The translations under genes and the position numbers were made by a program. A DNA stretch of 64,000 nucleotides from Lachnospiraceae bacterium. Its GTDB lineage: Bacteria; Bacillota; Clostridia; Lachnospirales; Lachnospiraceae. The stretch lies in NCBI GenBank assembly GCA_017540355.1, contig JAFYBE010000016.1:124001-188000 (forward strand), written 5' to 3'. The notes beneath the pieces are model-generated. The model ran no database searches and was not told the origin of the DNA. It worked only from the letters and a program-made list of their open reading frames with translations. Shown here piece after piece: positions 36,898 to 45,699 of this stretch; position 1 is the stretch's first letter, and each line of letters begins with the position of its first letter.

Positions 36898-38892
36898 TTA
36901 TAACACAAACCACTGTCTGAATGATTCATACAGATAAGGGCTGTTATCCATAAGGTTAACACTTCCCTCCTGCCCCATAAACACCATAAAGCTGTAAAAC
37001 AGCCCGCAAAGCACAAAAACCGAAAACAGTCTCTGCGCAGTCTTTTTAATATTTTCATCCTTAAGCAGATATATCCACACCATAAGTGCCGCTGTTAAAA
37101 GCACCGGAATCATATCGCATGTATATCTGTACAGTATACCCGCTCCGTTAACATCAAAGCCGGCTATCAAAAGTGCAGCCGCACATAAAGTGATCACAAC
37201 TTTCTTAGCTTCAGAACCCATATTTTTAACAACTCCGATAAGAGGTGCAAATACGCTTAACAATATGAGATTTGTAGCAAACGATCCGCCGTATGTATAT
37301 TCCGTCAGATTCTTGCCCATGTATGCGGAATCGATGTTCGACGAAACGATAAACGGATAATCCGTCGTCATGGCTGCGGGCTGGAACAAAAAGCAATACA
37401 TACCTCTTAACAGCCTGTTGATATTGAATCCTCTGTGATTCATATCATTCGTCGTAAGGCTGTAGGTTGCACCGAAATCAAAGATATTCCCAAACCTCGC
37501 ATAATTATACAGACAAACGGGAACCGCAACTATAAAGAAGGGAATTATAAGCACCGCTATATCCGGGACCGTCATCTTTTCTTCCTTCTTCCTTATGAAG
37601 AACAAGAACAGTACTATTGCTCCGATTAATATCATCTGCGGTCTGCATCCCGCAATCATAGCTATAAAGAATGATCCGGCAAAAACGACCGCTCTGCCCA
37701 TACGTCCTTTAAGCCTTAATCCCAATAGCCACAGAGCTATCCCCCAGAAAGAAAAAGCCGTTGCCGACAGTATCGGAATATTATATATATCAGGTCTCGC
37801 TATAAGATAAACCGTATTGGAGAAAAGGCATGCAGAAATGCACATCAACATATATGCGGCAAAGGGGAATTTTATCTTCTCACTTTCTTTATCCCTTCCA
37901 TATCTTATAACAAGTTCTCTAATGCATAAAAATATCCCGGGCACGAGCAACGTATACAGAATAAATCCCGCATTGTAATTCTGCATCGGCATTCCGGTAA
38001 GTTTGTAATAGGGATAATATAACAAAAGCTCGGGGATGATACCGAAATAAACGTAATACGATCCGTTATAATACGCATAGTCCATCCTGTACGGGATATC
38101 CTCGGCATTTAAGGCTATGGTATCATACGGATTGTCTTTTGACATGAGTTCTTCTGACGGCTGTTCTCCCAAAAGCTTTACCGTACCTTCACTAAGCGAC
38201 TCCGCAAGTTCCTGATACTGCTTATGATGCGGCCATGGGCAAGCAACGATAAGTTTATTGCTTACACTTAATGACTTACCGGCTGCAATCAGTATTAAGC
38301 ACGCAACCAAAGCGCAGATAATCTGCGCCCTGCCTTCGGGATCAAACACAATATTCCATCCATAGGAAAAAGTATAGATAAGGAAAACAGATACCAAAAA
38401 TATAAGCAACAGTCTTGCCGGCTTAACATCATACGGCTTATGTGCATTTATCTCTATGCTGCCTATATCGGCTGATGTACCCTCCGGCACGTTAACGCTT
38501 ATGCGAATGGTATTAACCCTGCCGTAAGGATGAATATTGATATATCCGCTGCCTTTAACACCCGGTACAACACGTTCCGTCGGGAGCGTATACTCATACT
38601 CATCCCCCTCATCGGTAAGCGTCACCTGCATATACAGATACTCGGTGTTAATACAGGATATGTCTTTAACATATACATTATCGACATATCCGTTAACGGT
38701 AATGTCATCGGTCACGTATTCACCACCGTCATCGGTTGTCGCATCCGAAGCAATCACAGTCGGTCTGTTCTTAACAACATCTCTTAAAGAACTTGCATTA
38801 AAAAGCAGAAATTCCGCAATGACGGCAACAATCAGACCGTATATGACGGCTTTTATAACGTTTCTTTTGATTCCGTTACTTTCATTCATCAT
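36898..38892 (-). CDS. Large polytopic membrane protein, GT-C-like
   Basis: This 664-residue protein has one membrane helix at about residues 12-30, then an extracellular beta-rich domain of about 130 residues, then about 11 more helices. The overall shape recalls GT-C glycosyltransferases, which use lipid-linked sugars, but I see no certain catalytic motif. Its ATG overlaps the end of the radical-SAM gene by four bases, so the two are translated together. The neighbours (DUF6044-like membrane protein, radical SAM) suggest a surface-glycan role. Confidence 0.65.
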   Translation of the reverse strand: MMNESNGIKRNVIKAVIYGLIVAVIAEFLLFNASSLRDVVKNRPTVIASDATTDDGGEYVTDDITVNGYVDNVYVKDISCINTEYLYMQVTLTDEGDEYEYTLPTERVVPGVKGSGYINIHPYGRVNTIRISVNVPEGTSADIGSIEINAHKPYDVKPARLLLIFLVSVFLIYTFSYGWNIVFDPEGRAQIICALVACLILIAAGKSLSVSNKLIVACPWPHHKQYQELAESLSEGTVKLLGEQPSEELMSKDNPYDTIALNAEDIPYRMDYAYYNGSYYVYFGIIPELLLYYPYYKLTGMPMQNYNAGFILYTLLVPGIFLCIRELVIRYGRDKESEKIKFPFAAYMLMCISACLFSNTVYLIARPDIYNIPILSATAFSFWGIALWLLGLRLKGRMGRAVVFAGSFFIAMIAGCRPQMILIGAIVLFLFFIRKKEEKMTVPDIAVLIIPFFIVAVPVCLYNYARFGNIFDFGATYSLTTNDMNHRGFNINRLLRGMYCFLFQPAAMTTDYPFIVSSNIDSAYMGKNLTEYTYGGSFATNLILLSVFAPLIGVVKNMGSEAKKVVITLCAAALLIAGFDVNGAGILYRYTCDMIPVLLTAALMVWIYLLKDENIKKTAQRLFSVFVLCGLFYSFMVFMGQEGSVNLMDNSPYLYESFRQWFVL

Positions 38893-39872
38893 TTATTCTT
38901 TGAAAACATTGTCTGCCTTGCACCTCTCATCGGGCGGTCGTTAAGCACATCATTAACCGCATCCATTCTAAGGCCGGCATCTATAAAATCGCAGTTTTTA
39001 CAGAACGGCCAGTTCTGTCTTCCGCCGCTTATGGCTTTTCTTAACTGCTCATATCTTGTTCCGTTCCATGCATCCTTAAGAGTTTCTTTGTTAAGATCGG
39101 CCAAAGTTGTACTCTCATAATTATCACAACAACAGATACCCATTCTTCCGTCCGGGAAAATGAACATATCAGTAAAAGGCATAAGGCATGTCTCTGTTAT
39201 GACTTTGGATGTGGCAGCTTTATTCGGAGCACTTCCGGCTCTGTTGGTAAGTACTGCTTTGATATATCTCATCTGAATAAGAATCTCGACATTGCCGAAC
39301 TCTTCTTCATGAGATTTCACATAGTCATATATCTCTTTGACATTGTCATGAAGTTTCATATCATCGCAATAATTGTTGATTATAAGCTGATCGATATAGG
39401 GAACTATGGCCTTCACCTTGTCTATGTCAAGCAACAGACCGTTCGTAGACATGAAGATAAAACTGTCGGGAAGCTTCTCCCTGCAGTACTTGTGGAATTC
39501 AACAATCCTTGTATCTATCCACGGCTCATTATTGCCGTATAAGGTTAAATGACCCTTAAATCCCCAATCGGCAAGCTGATCGATGATACCGTAGAACATC
39601 TCATCGGTCATCTTCTTAAGCGGCCTCTTCTCATTATCCCTGCTTGCCGCACAGAACTCGCAGGTCGAATTACATCTGTTGATTGTCTCAAGATTGACTA
39701 TCAGAGGCTGGGGCGCCGTTTCCTTTGAATTAAAAAAGTCTATATAAGCTTTCTGACTCTTTGCACGCGCTTTAAACTGTAATTTAAGATAGGCTCCGGA
39801 CGAAAGCATCGGAAACCTCTTCTGCATCTCCCATCCGAATCTGCCCATGAAATTGTGAATTCTTATCGACAT
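38889..39872 (-). CDS. Radical SAM/SPASM-type enzyme
   Basis: This 327-residue protein has the iron-sulfur motif CxxxCxxC in NRCNSTCEFCAA near residue 70, followed by LTLYGNNEPWID and FMSTNGLLLD as in many radical SAM cores. C-terminal cysteines in CCCDN and CKNCDF fit a SPASM-type auxiliary cluster domain. The reaction is unknown; SPASM enzymes often modify peptides or sugars. It lies between two large membrane-protein genes and overlaps the downstream one. Confidence 0.88.
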   Translation of the reverse strand: MSIRIHNFMGRFGWEMQKRFPMLSSGAYLKLQFKARAKSQKAYIDFFNSKETAPQPLIVNLETINRCNSTCEFCAASRDNEKRPLKKMTDEMFYGIIDQLADWGFKGHLTLYGNNEPWIDTRIVEFHKYCREKLPDSFIFMSTNGLLLDIDKVKAIVPYIDQLIINNYCDDMKLHDNVKEIYDYVKSHEEEFGNVEILIQMRYIKAVLTNRAGSAPNKAATSKVITETCLMPFTDMFIFPDGRMGICCCDNYESTTLADLNKETLKDAWNGTRYEQLRKAISGGRQNWPFCKNCDFIDAGLRMDAVNDVLNDRPMRGARQTMFSKNK

Positions 39873-39913
39873 AAAGTTTCTCCTTTTCTGACCTATAAAA
39901 TATTACCACAGTA

Positions 39914-41665
39914 TCATAGTTCATACAAGAATATCACGTACGGACTGCTTGTATCCTCATAGGTCCCCTTAAGCTTTATATCAAGTTCCTCTTCATTGGA
40001 AGGTCTTATCCTTGAAAAGATATACCGGCATCCGAGCGCTCTTAACGCATCCGTATCTATCATCAGTCTTTTATCTTCAAGCTTAAGTTCTCTGTACGGT
40101 GCATAGGTATTCTCACCCGATGCGGAGAACACATAGGCTCTCGGTCCCCATTCATCAAAATACTGTCTGAATTCATCGGACTCATCTAAAGCCGGTGCTA
40201 TCACATCACGCCATTTTCCCTTATACCCCTCGGTATACATTCCTATATAGCCGTCGAGTGTCCATATCCCGTTGTACTCAAGGACAGCGGGATGCATTCC
40301 GTATGCCACGGCCCACTCATCTTTATAATCTATATCTTCTTTTATCTTTTCAAAGAGTCTCTGCGAATAAAACTCCTTATAATTTAACGTACTCGTATCC
40401 TTATGCTTTATTACCTTATATGCCTGGTTATAACATGTGTAATAGAAATCGTTGTATACCTGAGGCTCAAACATTACTATCAAGGCAGCAAGCGCAACGA
40501 TTACATTGGCTATGGTTACCCACGCTCTAAGTCCGGTATCGTATAACCTTTTGCATATAAGGAATAAAAGAGCATACCAGAGGAATGTATTAAAGTATAA
40601 CGTCCTGTCAAACTGGAATCCTTTAAGCTTGGGAACTATAGTCTCAACCAATGTCCTTAGCGGTTCCCAGTCATACATACCGTATATCAGAGAATTAAAC
40701 ACAATCCATAAAAAGACAAGGTTTATCGGATCTTTGACTATCTTATTAAATTCCTTTGTACGTATATATCTTGTGTTCAAAAATATAATCGTAAATAAAC
40801 TTATTGGCAGAACGAGGTACATGTGCGAATCCTGACAATGGAACTGCCCGTTTGTAAAGCCTTCGAACGCAAGCTTTAACACTTCCCCTATGCCAAGCGA
40901 ACTCATGACCATCGAATCCCTTATTGTCACCGTATCCGAGAATAACATTGCGCCAAAAAGCCTGTATTCAAACAATACATATCCCAGACTTAGTACAAAA
41001 AGCGATATAAATATTGAAAGCGGAAATCTCTTATCCCTTATCCACAGGATAATTACCGCACAGACCATATAGCAGAGTATAAAGAATCCGTGATACGAGA
41101 AATACGAAAGACATGGATAAAGGAACAGAAGCAGATACCATAGTAATCTTGTTTTAACTTTTTCTTCCAAGTATATTCTTCTAAGTAAAAACACAACCAA
41201 AGGTACCGATGTGAAGGCTATTCCGTAGGTCGGGAATACCGGAATGAGTGAAAAAGCCAGTGCAGCCACCATAACAATCGGCCTATACCTTTTATATGCT
41301 TCCCCATATATATCCTTCGCCAGAAGATTAAATGAGAACAGTCCTATGAATATTTTTGTAAAATATCCGATAAAATACGCTACGGACGGATCAAACAGAT
41401 AATAGAATATGTTATAAAGCAGGAATTCCGAACCGAATACGTCCCTATCAAGGCCGCCCACTATGGGAAGTGTAACGTTATGTGCGAAAAAAGCTTTCTG
41501 CAGTTTCAACACTTTAAAGTGCGCCACAAAAAGATCCAGGTTATCATGTACGGCTATATAGCTGTTATCTCTGTAAGCCAAAAAAACCGCAAGCTGCATG
41601 AACAGGAGAATCTCGACGAAGTATAAAAACCACAGTTTTCTCACGCTTTTCAGGATTTTTCTCAT
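39914..41665 (-). CDS. DUF6044-like polytopic membrane protein
   Basis: This 583-residue protein has about 12 membrane helices and an extracellular C-terminal domain of about 150 residues. YIAVHDNLDLFVAHFKVLK after the first helix and GGLDRDVFGSEF near residue 70 are like DUF6044 (B. subtilis YkoS type), thought to be GT-C-like. It is the first gene of the group with radical SAM and the other large membrane protein. A promoter (41732-41759) and a structured leader lie upstream; AAAGGA precedes the ATG. Confidence 0.65.
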   Translation of the reverse strand: MRKILKSVRKLWFLYFVEILLFMQLAVFLAYRDNSYIAVHDNLDLFVAHFKVLKLQKAFFAHNVTLPIVGGLDRDVFGSEFLLYNIFYYLFDPSVAYFIGYFTKIFIGLFSFNLLAKDIYGEAYKRYRPIVMVAALAFSLIPVFPTYGIAFTSVPLVVFLLRRIYLEEKVKTRLLWYLLLFLYPCLSYFSYHGFFILCYMVCAVIILWIRDKRFPLSIFISLFVLSLGYVLFEYRLFGAMLFSDTVTIRDSMVMSSLGIGEVLKLAFEGFTNGQFHCQDSHMYLVLPISLFTIIFLNTRYIRTKEFNKIVKDPINLVFLWIVFNSLIYGMYDWEPLRTLVETIVPKLKGFQFDRTLYFNTFLWYALLFLICKRLYDTGLRAWVTIANVIVALAALIVMFEPQVYNDFYYTCYNQAYKVIKHKDTSTLNYKEFYSQRLFEKIKEDIDYKDEWAVAYGMHPAVLEYNGIWTLDGYIGMYTEGYKGKWRDVIAPALDESDEFRQYFDEWGPRAYVFSASGENTYAPYRELKLEDKRLMIDTDALRALGCRYIFSRIRPSNEEELDIKLKGTYEDTSSPYVIFLYEL

Positions 41666-41686
41666 AGATTAAATCGTCCTTTACAC

Positions 41687-41719
41687 TTATCCACAAAAGC
41701 CGAATAACTCGGTGGATAA
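41687..41719. promoter_or_regulatory. Inverted pair of DnaA-box-like sites in a leader
   Basis: TTATCCACA (41687-41695) is a perfect DnaA-box consensus. TTATCCACC on the opposite strand (41711-41719) has one mismatch. The pair also makes an 8-base inverted repeat that could fold in the mRNA leader, with an inner CCGA/TCGG stem. Two boxes are too few for an origin. Confidence 0.4.
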
Positions 41720-41731
41720 TTCAAAATCTTA

Positions 41732-41759
41732 ATTATACATTTGCATATAATTATATCAA
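41732..41759 (-). promoter_or_regulatory. Candidate promoter for the DUF6044-like gene
   Basis: On the minus strand TTGATA (41754-41759) and a perfect TATAAT (41732-41737) are 16 bases apart, about 65 bases ahead of the start codon. Confidence 0.65.
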
Positions 41760-41953
41760 CAGAGCCTCATAAAATAAAGCAAAGAAACCTTTCTCATCGT
41801 CTCTTGCAGCAAATCTTGCAAAATCAACCCCAAAATATGGGCATTTTTCGTTCTCCTGCATTTTTGCACCACAATATATTGTGTTTCTTGCATTTTGATC
41901 GGTATCGCAGCGCGTTATACATTGTATCTTATATTATACACGTTTGTTAAATC

Positions 41954-41995
41954 AAAAAAACAGATACCGTGCTCTTTAAAACATGGTATCTGTTT
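41954..41995 (-). terminator. Intrinsic terminator of the htrA-clpX-lspA operon
   Basis: An 11-base-pair stem (41958-41968 with 41985-41995) is followed on the minus strand by a run of seven T. It lies 10 bases after the lspA stop. Confidence 0.9.
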
Positions 41996-42004
41996 GATAA
42001 CTGT

Positions 42005-42436
42005 TTATTGTAATGCACTTATTAAAGCGCCGATTATAATCGCAAAATCCGACAGATTAAAAACAACGTTTTTCAAAAAACCGGGAGCATGCTCAAAGAC
42101 CATATAGTCGGTGACATAGCCCTTTTTGATTCTGTCGTATGTATTGCTGAATGCACCGCCAAGCAAAAGACCCAAACCGAACTTAAGCATATTAAGTCCT
42201 CTTTTGGTAAGAGTTAAGATAAATACCGTCGCTACGATTGCTGTGAACACAACGGACATAAAAGCAACAAGTACGGGCTTTTTCTTTCCTCCGCCTAAGA
42301 ATGCTCCTTTATTGTGAAATGTCACAATCTTTATCTTTCCGTCCAGATACTCGTATACAGTATCGTTCTCTTCCCTCTGTTTCTTAATGAGCGAATCGGT
42401 CCCGGCTATGGCAGCCGGCAGTAAGATATTAAACAT
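42005..42436 (-). CDS. lspA: Signal peptidase II-like protein
   Basis: This 143-residue membrane protein resembles LspA, which removes the signal peptide from prolipoproteins. The two catalytic aspartates are recognisable in SNTYDRIKKGYVTDY and VFNLSDFAIIIG, and HNKGAFLG matches the conserved N-x-GA block. The N-terminal helix is weak and the front carries a charged stretch, so the protein is divergent. Its ATG overlaps the clpX stop by one base. The operon ends at the terminator that follows. Confidence 0.8.
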   Translation of the reverse strand: MFNILLPAAIAGTDSLIKKQREENDTVYEYLDGKIKIVTFHNKGAFLGGGKKKPVLVAFMSVVFTAIVATVFILTLTKRGLNMLKFGLGLLLGGAFSNTYDRIKKGYVTDYMVFEHAPGFLKNVVFNLSDFAIIIGALISALQ

Positions 42437-44046
42437 CAGCCGGTTATCTCCTTAAGTTCTTCTCTCTCATTAAAATCCGCAAGATTACTCCTGATATCAA
42501 TTACAGGCCCGCCGGTTCCTTCTATATACTCCCTGGTGATCGTCACCCTGCCGATATTGTCATCCTTCGGGATTTCATACATTATATCCAGCATAAGTTC
42601 TTCGATTATGGCTCTTAAAGCCCTTGCTCCGGTATCTTTTTCTATAGCCTTCTTGGCTATTGCTTCCAAAGCACCGTCATCAAACAAAAGCTCAACTTCA
42701 TCAAGCTCAAGAAGTTTCTCATACTGCTTTAAAATCGCATTCTTGGGCTCTTTTAATATTCTTACAAGCATTTCCTCGGTCAGGCCCTTGAGAGTACAGA
42801 TTATGGGCAGTCTGCCGATAAACTCGGGTATCATTCCGAATTTCTTAAGATCCTCTATTGTTACCTGACAGAGAATGTCCTTATCCTTGTCGTATTTGTC
42901 CTTAAGCTCCGCACCGTAACCGATTGAAGTCTTTTTCCTTAATCTCTGCTTGATTATCTCATCAAGATCCGGGAAGGCTCCTCCGCATATAAAGAGGATA
43001 TTCCTTGTATTAACGGTGGTCATGGGAACCATGGCTGTCTTGCTCGAAGCTCCGACCGGCACCTCTACATTGGCACCTTCCAAAAGCTTTAACATACCCT
43101 GCTGTACCGATTCACCGTTGACATCCCTTGAACCGTGATTGTGTTTCTTCGCAATCTTATCTATCTCATCTATAAAGATGATACCCTGCTCGGCTCTGTC
43201 CACATCATTGTCCGCAGCCGCCAAAAGCTTGGATACCACGCTCTCTATATCATCTCCTATATATCCCGCTTCCGTAAGAGAAGTCGCATCCGTTATGGCA
43301 AGCGGAACATTGAGAAGCTTTGCCAGGGTCTTAACAAGATATGTCTTTCCGCTTCCCGTAGGACCGATCATTAAGACATTGGATTTCTCAATCTCTATGG
43401 AATCCATGGTATCGGTCGCAACTCTTTTATAATGATTGTATACGGCCACGGAGAGAATCTTCTTAGCCTTCTCCTGACCTATAACATATTCATCCAGCTG
43501 CTCTTTTATCTTATGCGGAGCCGGTATCTCATCCAAAGTTATTAAAGGCTTATGCTCCTTGGGTTTTTTGACCCTCTGTCTTCCCGGTTCTGCTCCTCCG
43601 AAAAGATCCGACATATTCAAAAAACTTATATTGGGTATTCCCGAGAATATATTACCTAACGGTATTCCCTGTCCTGCGCCTCTCTTATCTTCGTCTTCTT
43701 TCTCATCCGGTTCTTCCGGCTCATCTGCGGGCTTATCCTGTACCTTTTCCGCTTTCGGTGCAACATCCGCCACAGGTTCCTTGGGAATTACTCTTCCCTC
43801 TTCCTCTTCACGCACTTTAGGCTCATCCTTATCGGATGAGCCTGTCATGCCCGTTATATCCTGCATTGCCTTCGTAAATGCATTAAGATCCATATCGAAT
43901 CCGGAAATATCAAATTTCTTAACGGCATCCATTGTCCTGTCCAGACAATCGCGACACACACATATATTGTTCATAAGGTGTATCATCTTGCCGGCTTTGT
44001 CCTCGCTTCGACGACAAAGCATACAAACTTCTTCGTATTCCGCCAT
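42436..44046 (-). CDS. clpX: ClpX-type AAA+ unfoldase with an extended acidic linker
   Basis: ClpX unfolds proteins and feeds them to ClpP. This copy has 536 residues; the usual length is near 420. The zinc-binding head has C8xxC11 and C31xxC34. The extra length is a Glu-, Asp-, Lys- and Pro-rich linker at about 65-165. The AAA+ core has Walker A GPTGSGKT (228-235), pore loop GYIG (261-264) and Walker B IIFIDEID (289-296). The ClpP-docking loop reads IGY (375-377) where standard ClpX has IGF or LGF. GAGGAG precedes the ATG at 44046. The gene lies 10 bases after htrA and overlaps lspA, not beside clpP, so it may be a second ClpX for envelope stress. Confidence 0.9.
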   Translation of the reverse strand: MAEYEEVCMLCRRSEDKAGKMIHLMNNICVCRDCLDRTMDAVKKFDISGFDMDLNAFTKAMQDITGMTGSSDKDEPKVREEEEGRVIPKEPVADVAPKAEKVQDKPADEPEEPDEKEDEDKRGAGQGIPLGNIFSGIPNISFLNMSDLFGGAEPGRQRVKKPKEHKPLITLDEIPAPHKIKEQLDEYVIGQEKAKKILSVAVYNHYKRVATDTMDSIEIEKSNVLMIGPTGSGKTYLVKTLAKLLNVPLAITDATSLTEAGYIGDDIESVVSKLLAAADNDVDRAEQGIIFIDEIDKIAKKHNHGSRDVNGESVQQGMLKLLEGANVEVPVGASSKTAMVPMTTVNTRNILFICGGAFPDLDEIIKQRLRKKTSIGYGAELKDKYDKDKDILCQVTIEDLKKFGMIPEFIGRLPIICTLKGLTEEMLVRILKEPKNAILKQYEKLLELDEVELLFDDGALEAIAKKAIEKDTGARALRAIIEELMLDIMYEIPKDDNIGRVTITREYIEGTGGPVIDIRSNLADFNEREELKEITG

Positions 44047-44056
44047 AATCTCCTCT

Positions 44057-45538
44057 TTATTCCAGTGCCGCCTTATCGACAAGCCTTACATCAAATTCAA
44101 GCTCGGAATACAGGCCTTCTGCAAGTCTTGAAGCGGTTACTTTAATCACTTCATCCTTCGTATAGTACTGAAGCTCGCCTCTTAAATCTTCCATAGAGCT
44201 TATCTTCTTACCGTTGATTGCGGTGATGACATCGCCCTGTTCCAGTCCGCTTTCAGCTGCACCGGTTCCATCATATACCTGACGTACAAGCACACCTACA
44301 GGGAGTCCGTACATATTGGATACTTCCTCGGTTACGGTCTGTCCGCCGATTCCGAGATAGCCCTGCTTGTTCTCGGCAACCTTTGTACGTTCAACGCTTG
44401 TAACTATATCGCTTAATATGGGCTGAGCAGATGTGATCGGGATTGCAAATCCCACTCCGTCTACCGTGGCACCGCCTATCTTACTTGAACTTATTCCGAT
44501 AACTTCGCCTTCTATATTGAGCAGCGCACCGCCCGAATTACCGGGATTGATTGCCGCATCTGTCTGTATAAGTCCCTTGGATACCGTTCCGTCATCCATC
44601 TCAAGAGTTCTGTCAACGGCACTTATGACACCGTATGTAACGGTCTGTCCGTATCCCAGTGAATTACCGATAACTACCGCAGGCTCACCTATCTTGATAT
44701 CATCCGAATTGCCAAGGTTTGCAACCTTTATCGCAGCTTTCGTATCATCTTTAAGGTCATCAAGGTCAACGATGATAACCGCAAGATCGACATCGGCATC
44801 GGTTCCCTTTATTGTGGCTTCTGCAGTGCTTCCGTCAATAAACTGCACCTTAAGATCTTCACTGTCCTCAACTACATGGTTATTGGTTGCTATATAAAGC
44901 TTATTGTCGTCCTGACCTATGATTATTCCGGAACCGCTTCCATCAGTCTCCTGTGAATAGGTCTGACCCCAGAAACTCTGTCCGGTGATAATATACTTAC
45001 CTGTTATTGATACGATTGAAGGCATAGCTGCGTCAACCATATCGGATACATCGGTTACGATAACCTTTGAAGTTATTTCGGATTCATCCGCATAATCCGT
45101 GGTAACGGGAGCATCCTCCAGGATATCTTCCGTTTCTTCGACCTTTTTATCCTTCTTGTCTTCTTTGGCTATCTCTTTTACTTTTTCGGTTCCGTCAGAA
45201 ACCGCTGCAGAAGAACCTGTGGGAACCGCCTTATTCATAAGTAAGATGGTTGCGCCTGCTGCCAGTCCGAACAGTATTCCCAGACCGAGGGTTGCAAACA
45301 CCTTGCCCCAGAATCTTCCTGCCTTTTCGCCCTTTTCTTTACGGGGCTTATCCTTACCGTATGTATTGTCAGACATAGGAGGTGTCACACTGTTGCCTGT
45401 ATATGTTCCGCCCGTTGTATAAGTGGCTTTGTCACTTCCTCCGGTATAATCGTAATGTCTGGCTGAATAAACACCACGCTCGGTTCCTGTATCGTTTAAA
45501 CCTGTATTCTCTTCATTCCTTCCGTATTCGTCGCTCAT
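44057..45538 (-). CDS. HtrA-like membrane serine protease with PDZ domain
   Basis: This 493-residue protein has a polar, Tyr- and Gly-rich cytoplasmic N-terminus, one membrane helix at about residues 70-92 (LGLGILFGLAAGATILL), an acidic linker, a trypsin-like protease domain and a C-terminal PDZ domain. The catalytic triad is visible: His in ATNNHVV, Asp in DVDLAVI and Ser in NPGNSGGALL. HtrA proteases degrade misfolded proteins at the cell surface. The start at 45538 follows GAGGAGG. It is the first gene of an operon with clpX and lspA; paired inverted repeats lie in the upstream gap. It is not renamed htrA, htrB or degP because the paralogue is unclear. Confidence 0.93.
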   Translation of the reverse strand: MSDEYGRNEENTGLNDTGTERGVYSARHYDYTGGSDKATYTTGGTYTGNSVTPPMSDNTYGKDKPRKEKGEKAGRFWGKVFATLGLGILFGLAAGATILLMNKAVPTGSSAAVSDGTEKVKEIAKEDKKDKKVEETEDILEDAPVTTDYADESEITSKVIVTDVSDMVDAAMPSIVSITGKYIITGQSFWGQTYSQETDGSGSGIIIGQDDNKLYIATNNHVVEDSEDLKVQFIDGSTAEATIKGTDADVDLAVIIVDLDDLKDDTKAAIKVANLGNSDDIKIGEPAVVIGNSLGYGQTVTYGVISAVDRTLEMDDGTVSKGLIQTDAAINPGNSGGALLNIEGEVIGISSSKIGGATVDGVGFAIPITSAQPILSDIVTSVERTKVAENKQGYLGIGGQTVTEEVSNMYGLPVGVLVRQVYDGTGAAESGLEQGDVITAINGKKISSMEDLRGELQYYTKDEVIKVTASRLAEGLYSELEFDVRLVDKAALE

Positions 45539-45574
45539 AATTCCTCCTCGGCATAACGCACACTTAATTCTGCC

Positions 45575-45640
45575 ACATACCTGTACCTTCCGGTATGTCG
45601 GGTTCATTCTTTTTATTGACAATAATTAATATAGAACCCG
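45575..45640 (-). promoter_or_regulatory. Two adjoining inverted repeats upstream of the HtrA gene
   Basis: ACATACC/GGTATGT (45575-45581 with 45592-45598) abuts CGGGTTC/GAACCCG (45599-45605 with 45634-45640). Both are perfect 7-base repeats. They may be operator sites or a folded leader for the htrA-clpX-lspA operon. I found no clear -10/-35 pair, so promoter position is uncertain. Confidence 0.4.
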
Positions 45641-45699
45641 AATGTGACCAAATTGTGTTCATTATGTGATAAATTGATTAAATGCGGAAATGTCCGGAC

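Larger units (their letters stand above)
41666..42004. other. 339-base intergenic region before the DUF6044-like gene
   Basis: This region holds the lspA terminator at its right end, the promoter of the DUF6044-like gene, and an inverted pair of DnaA-box-like sequences in that gene's leader. The middle part (about 41760-41950) is AT-rich with scattered GCAAAAT-like words; I see no gene or RNA in it. Confidence 0.6.

Noticed and set aside
41666..42004. Replication origin suggested by DnaA boxes
   Set aside because: There are only two boxes, no DnaA gene nearby and no AT-rich unwinding cluster next to them.
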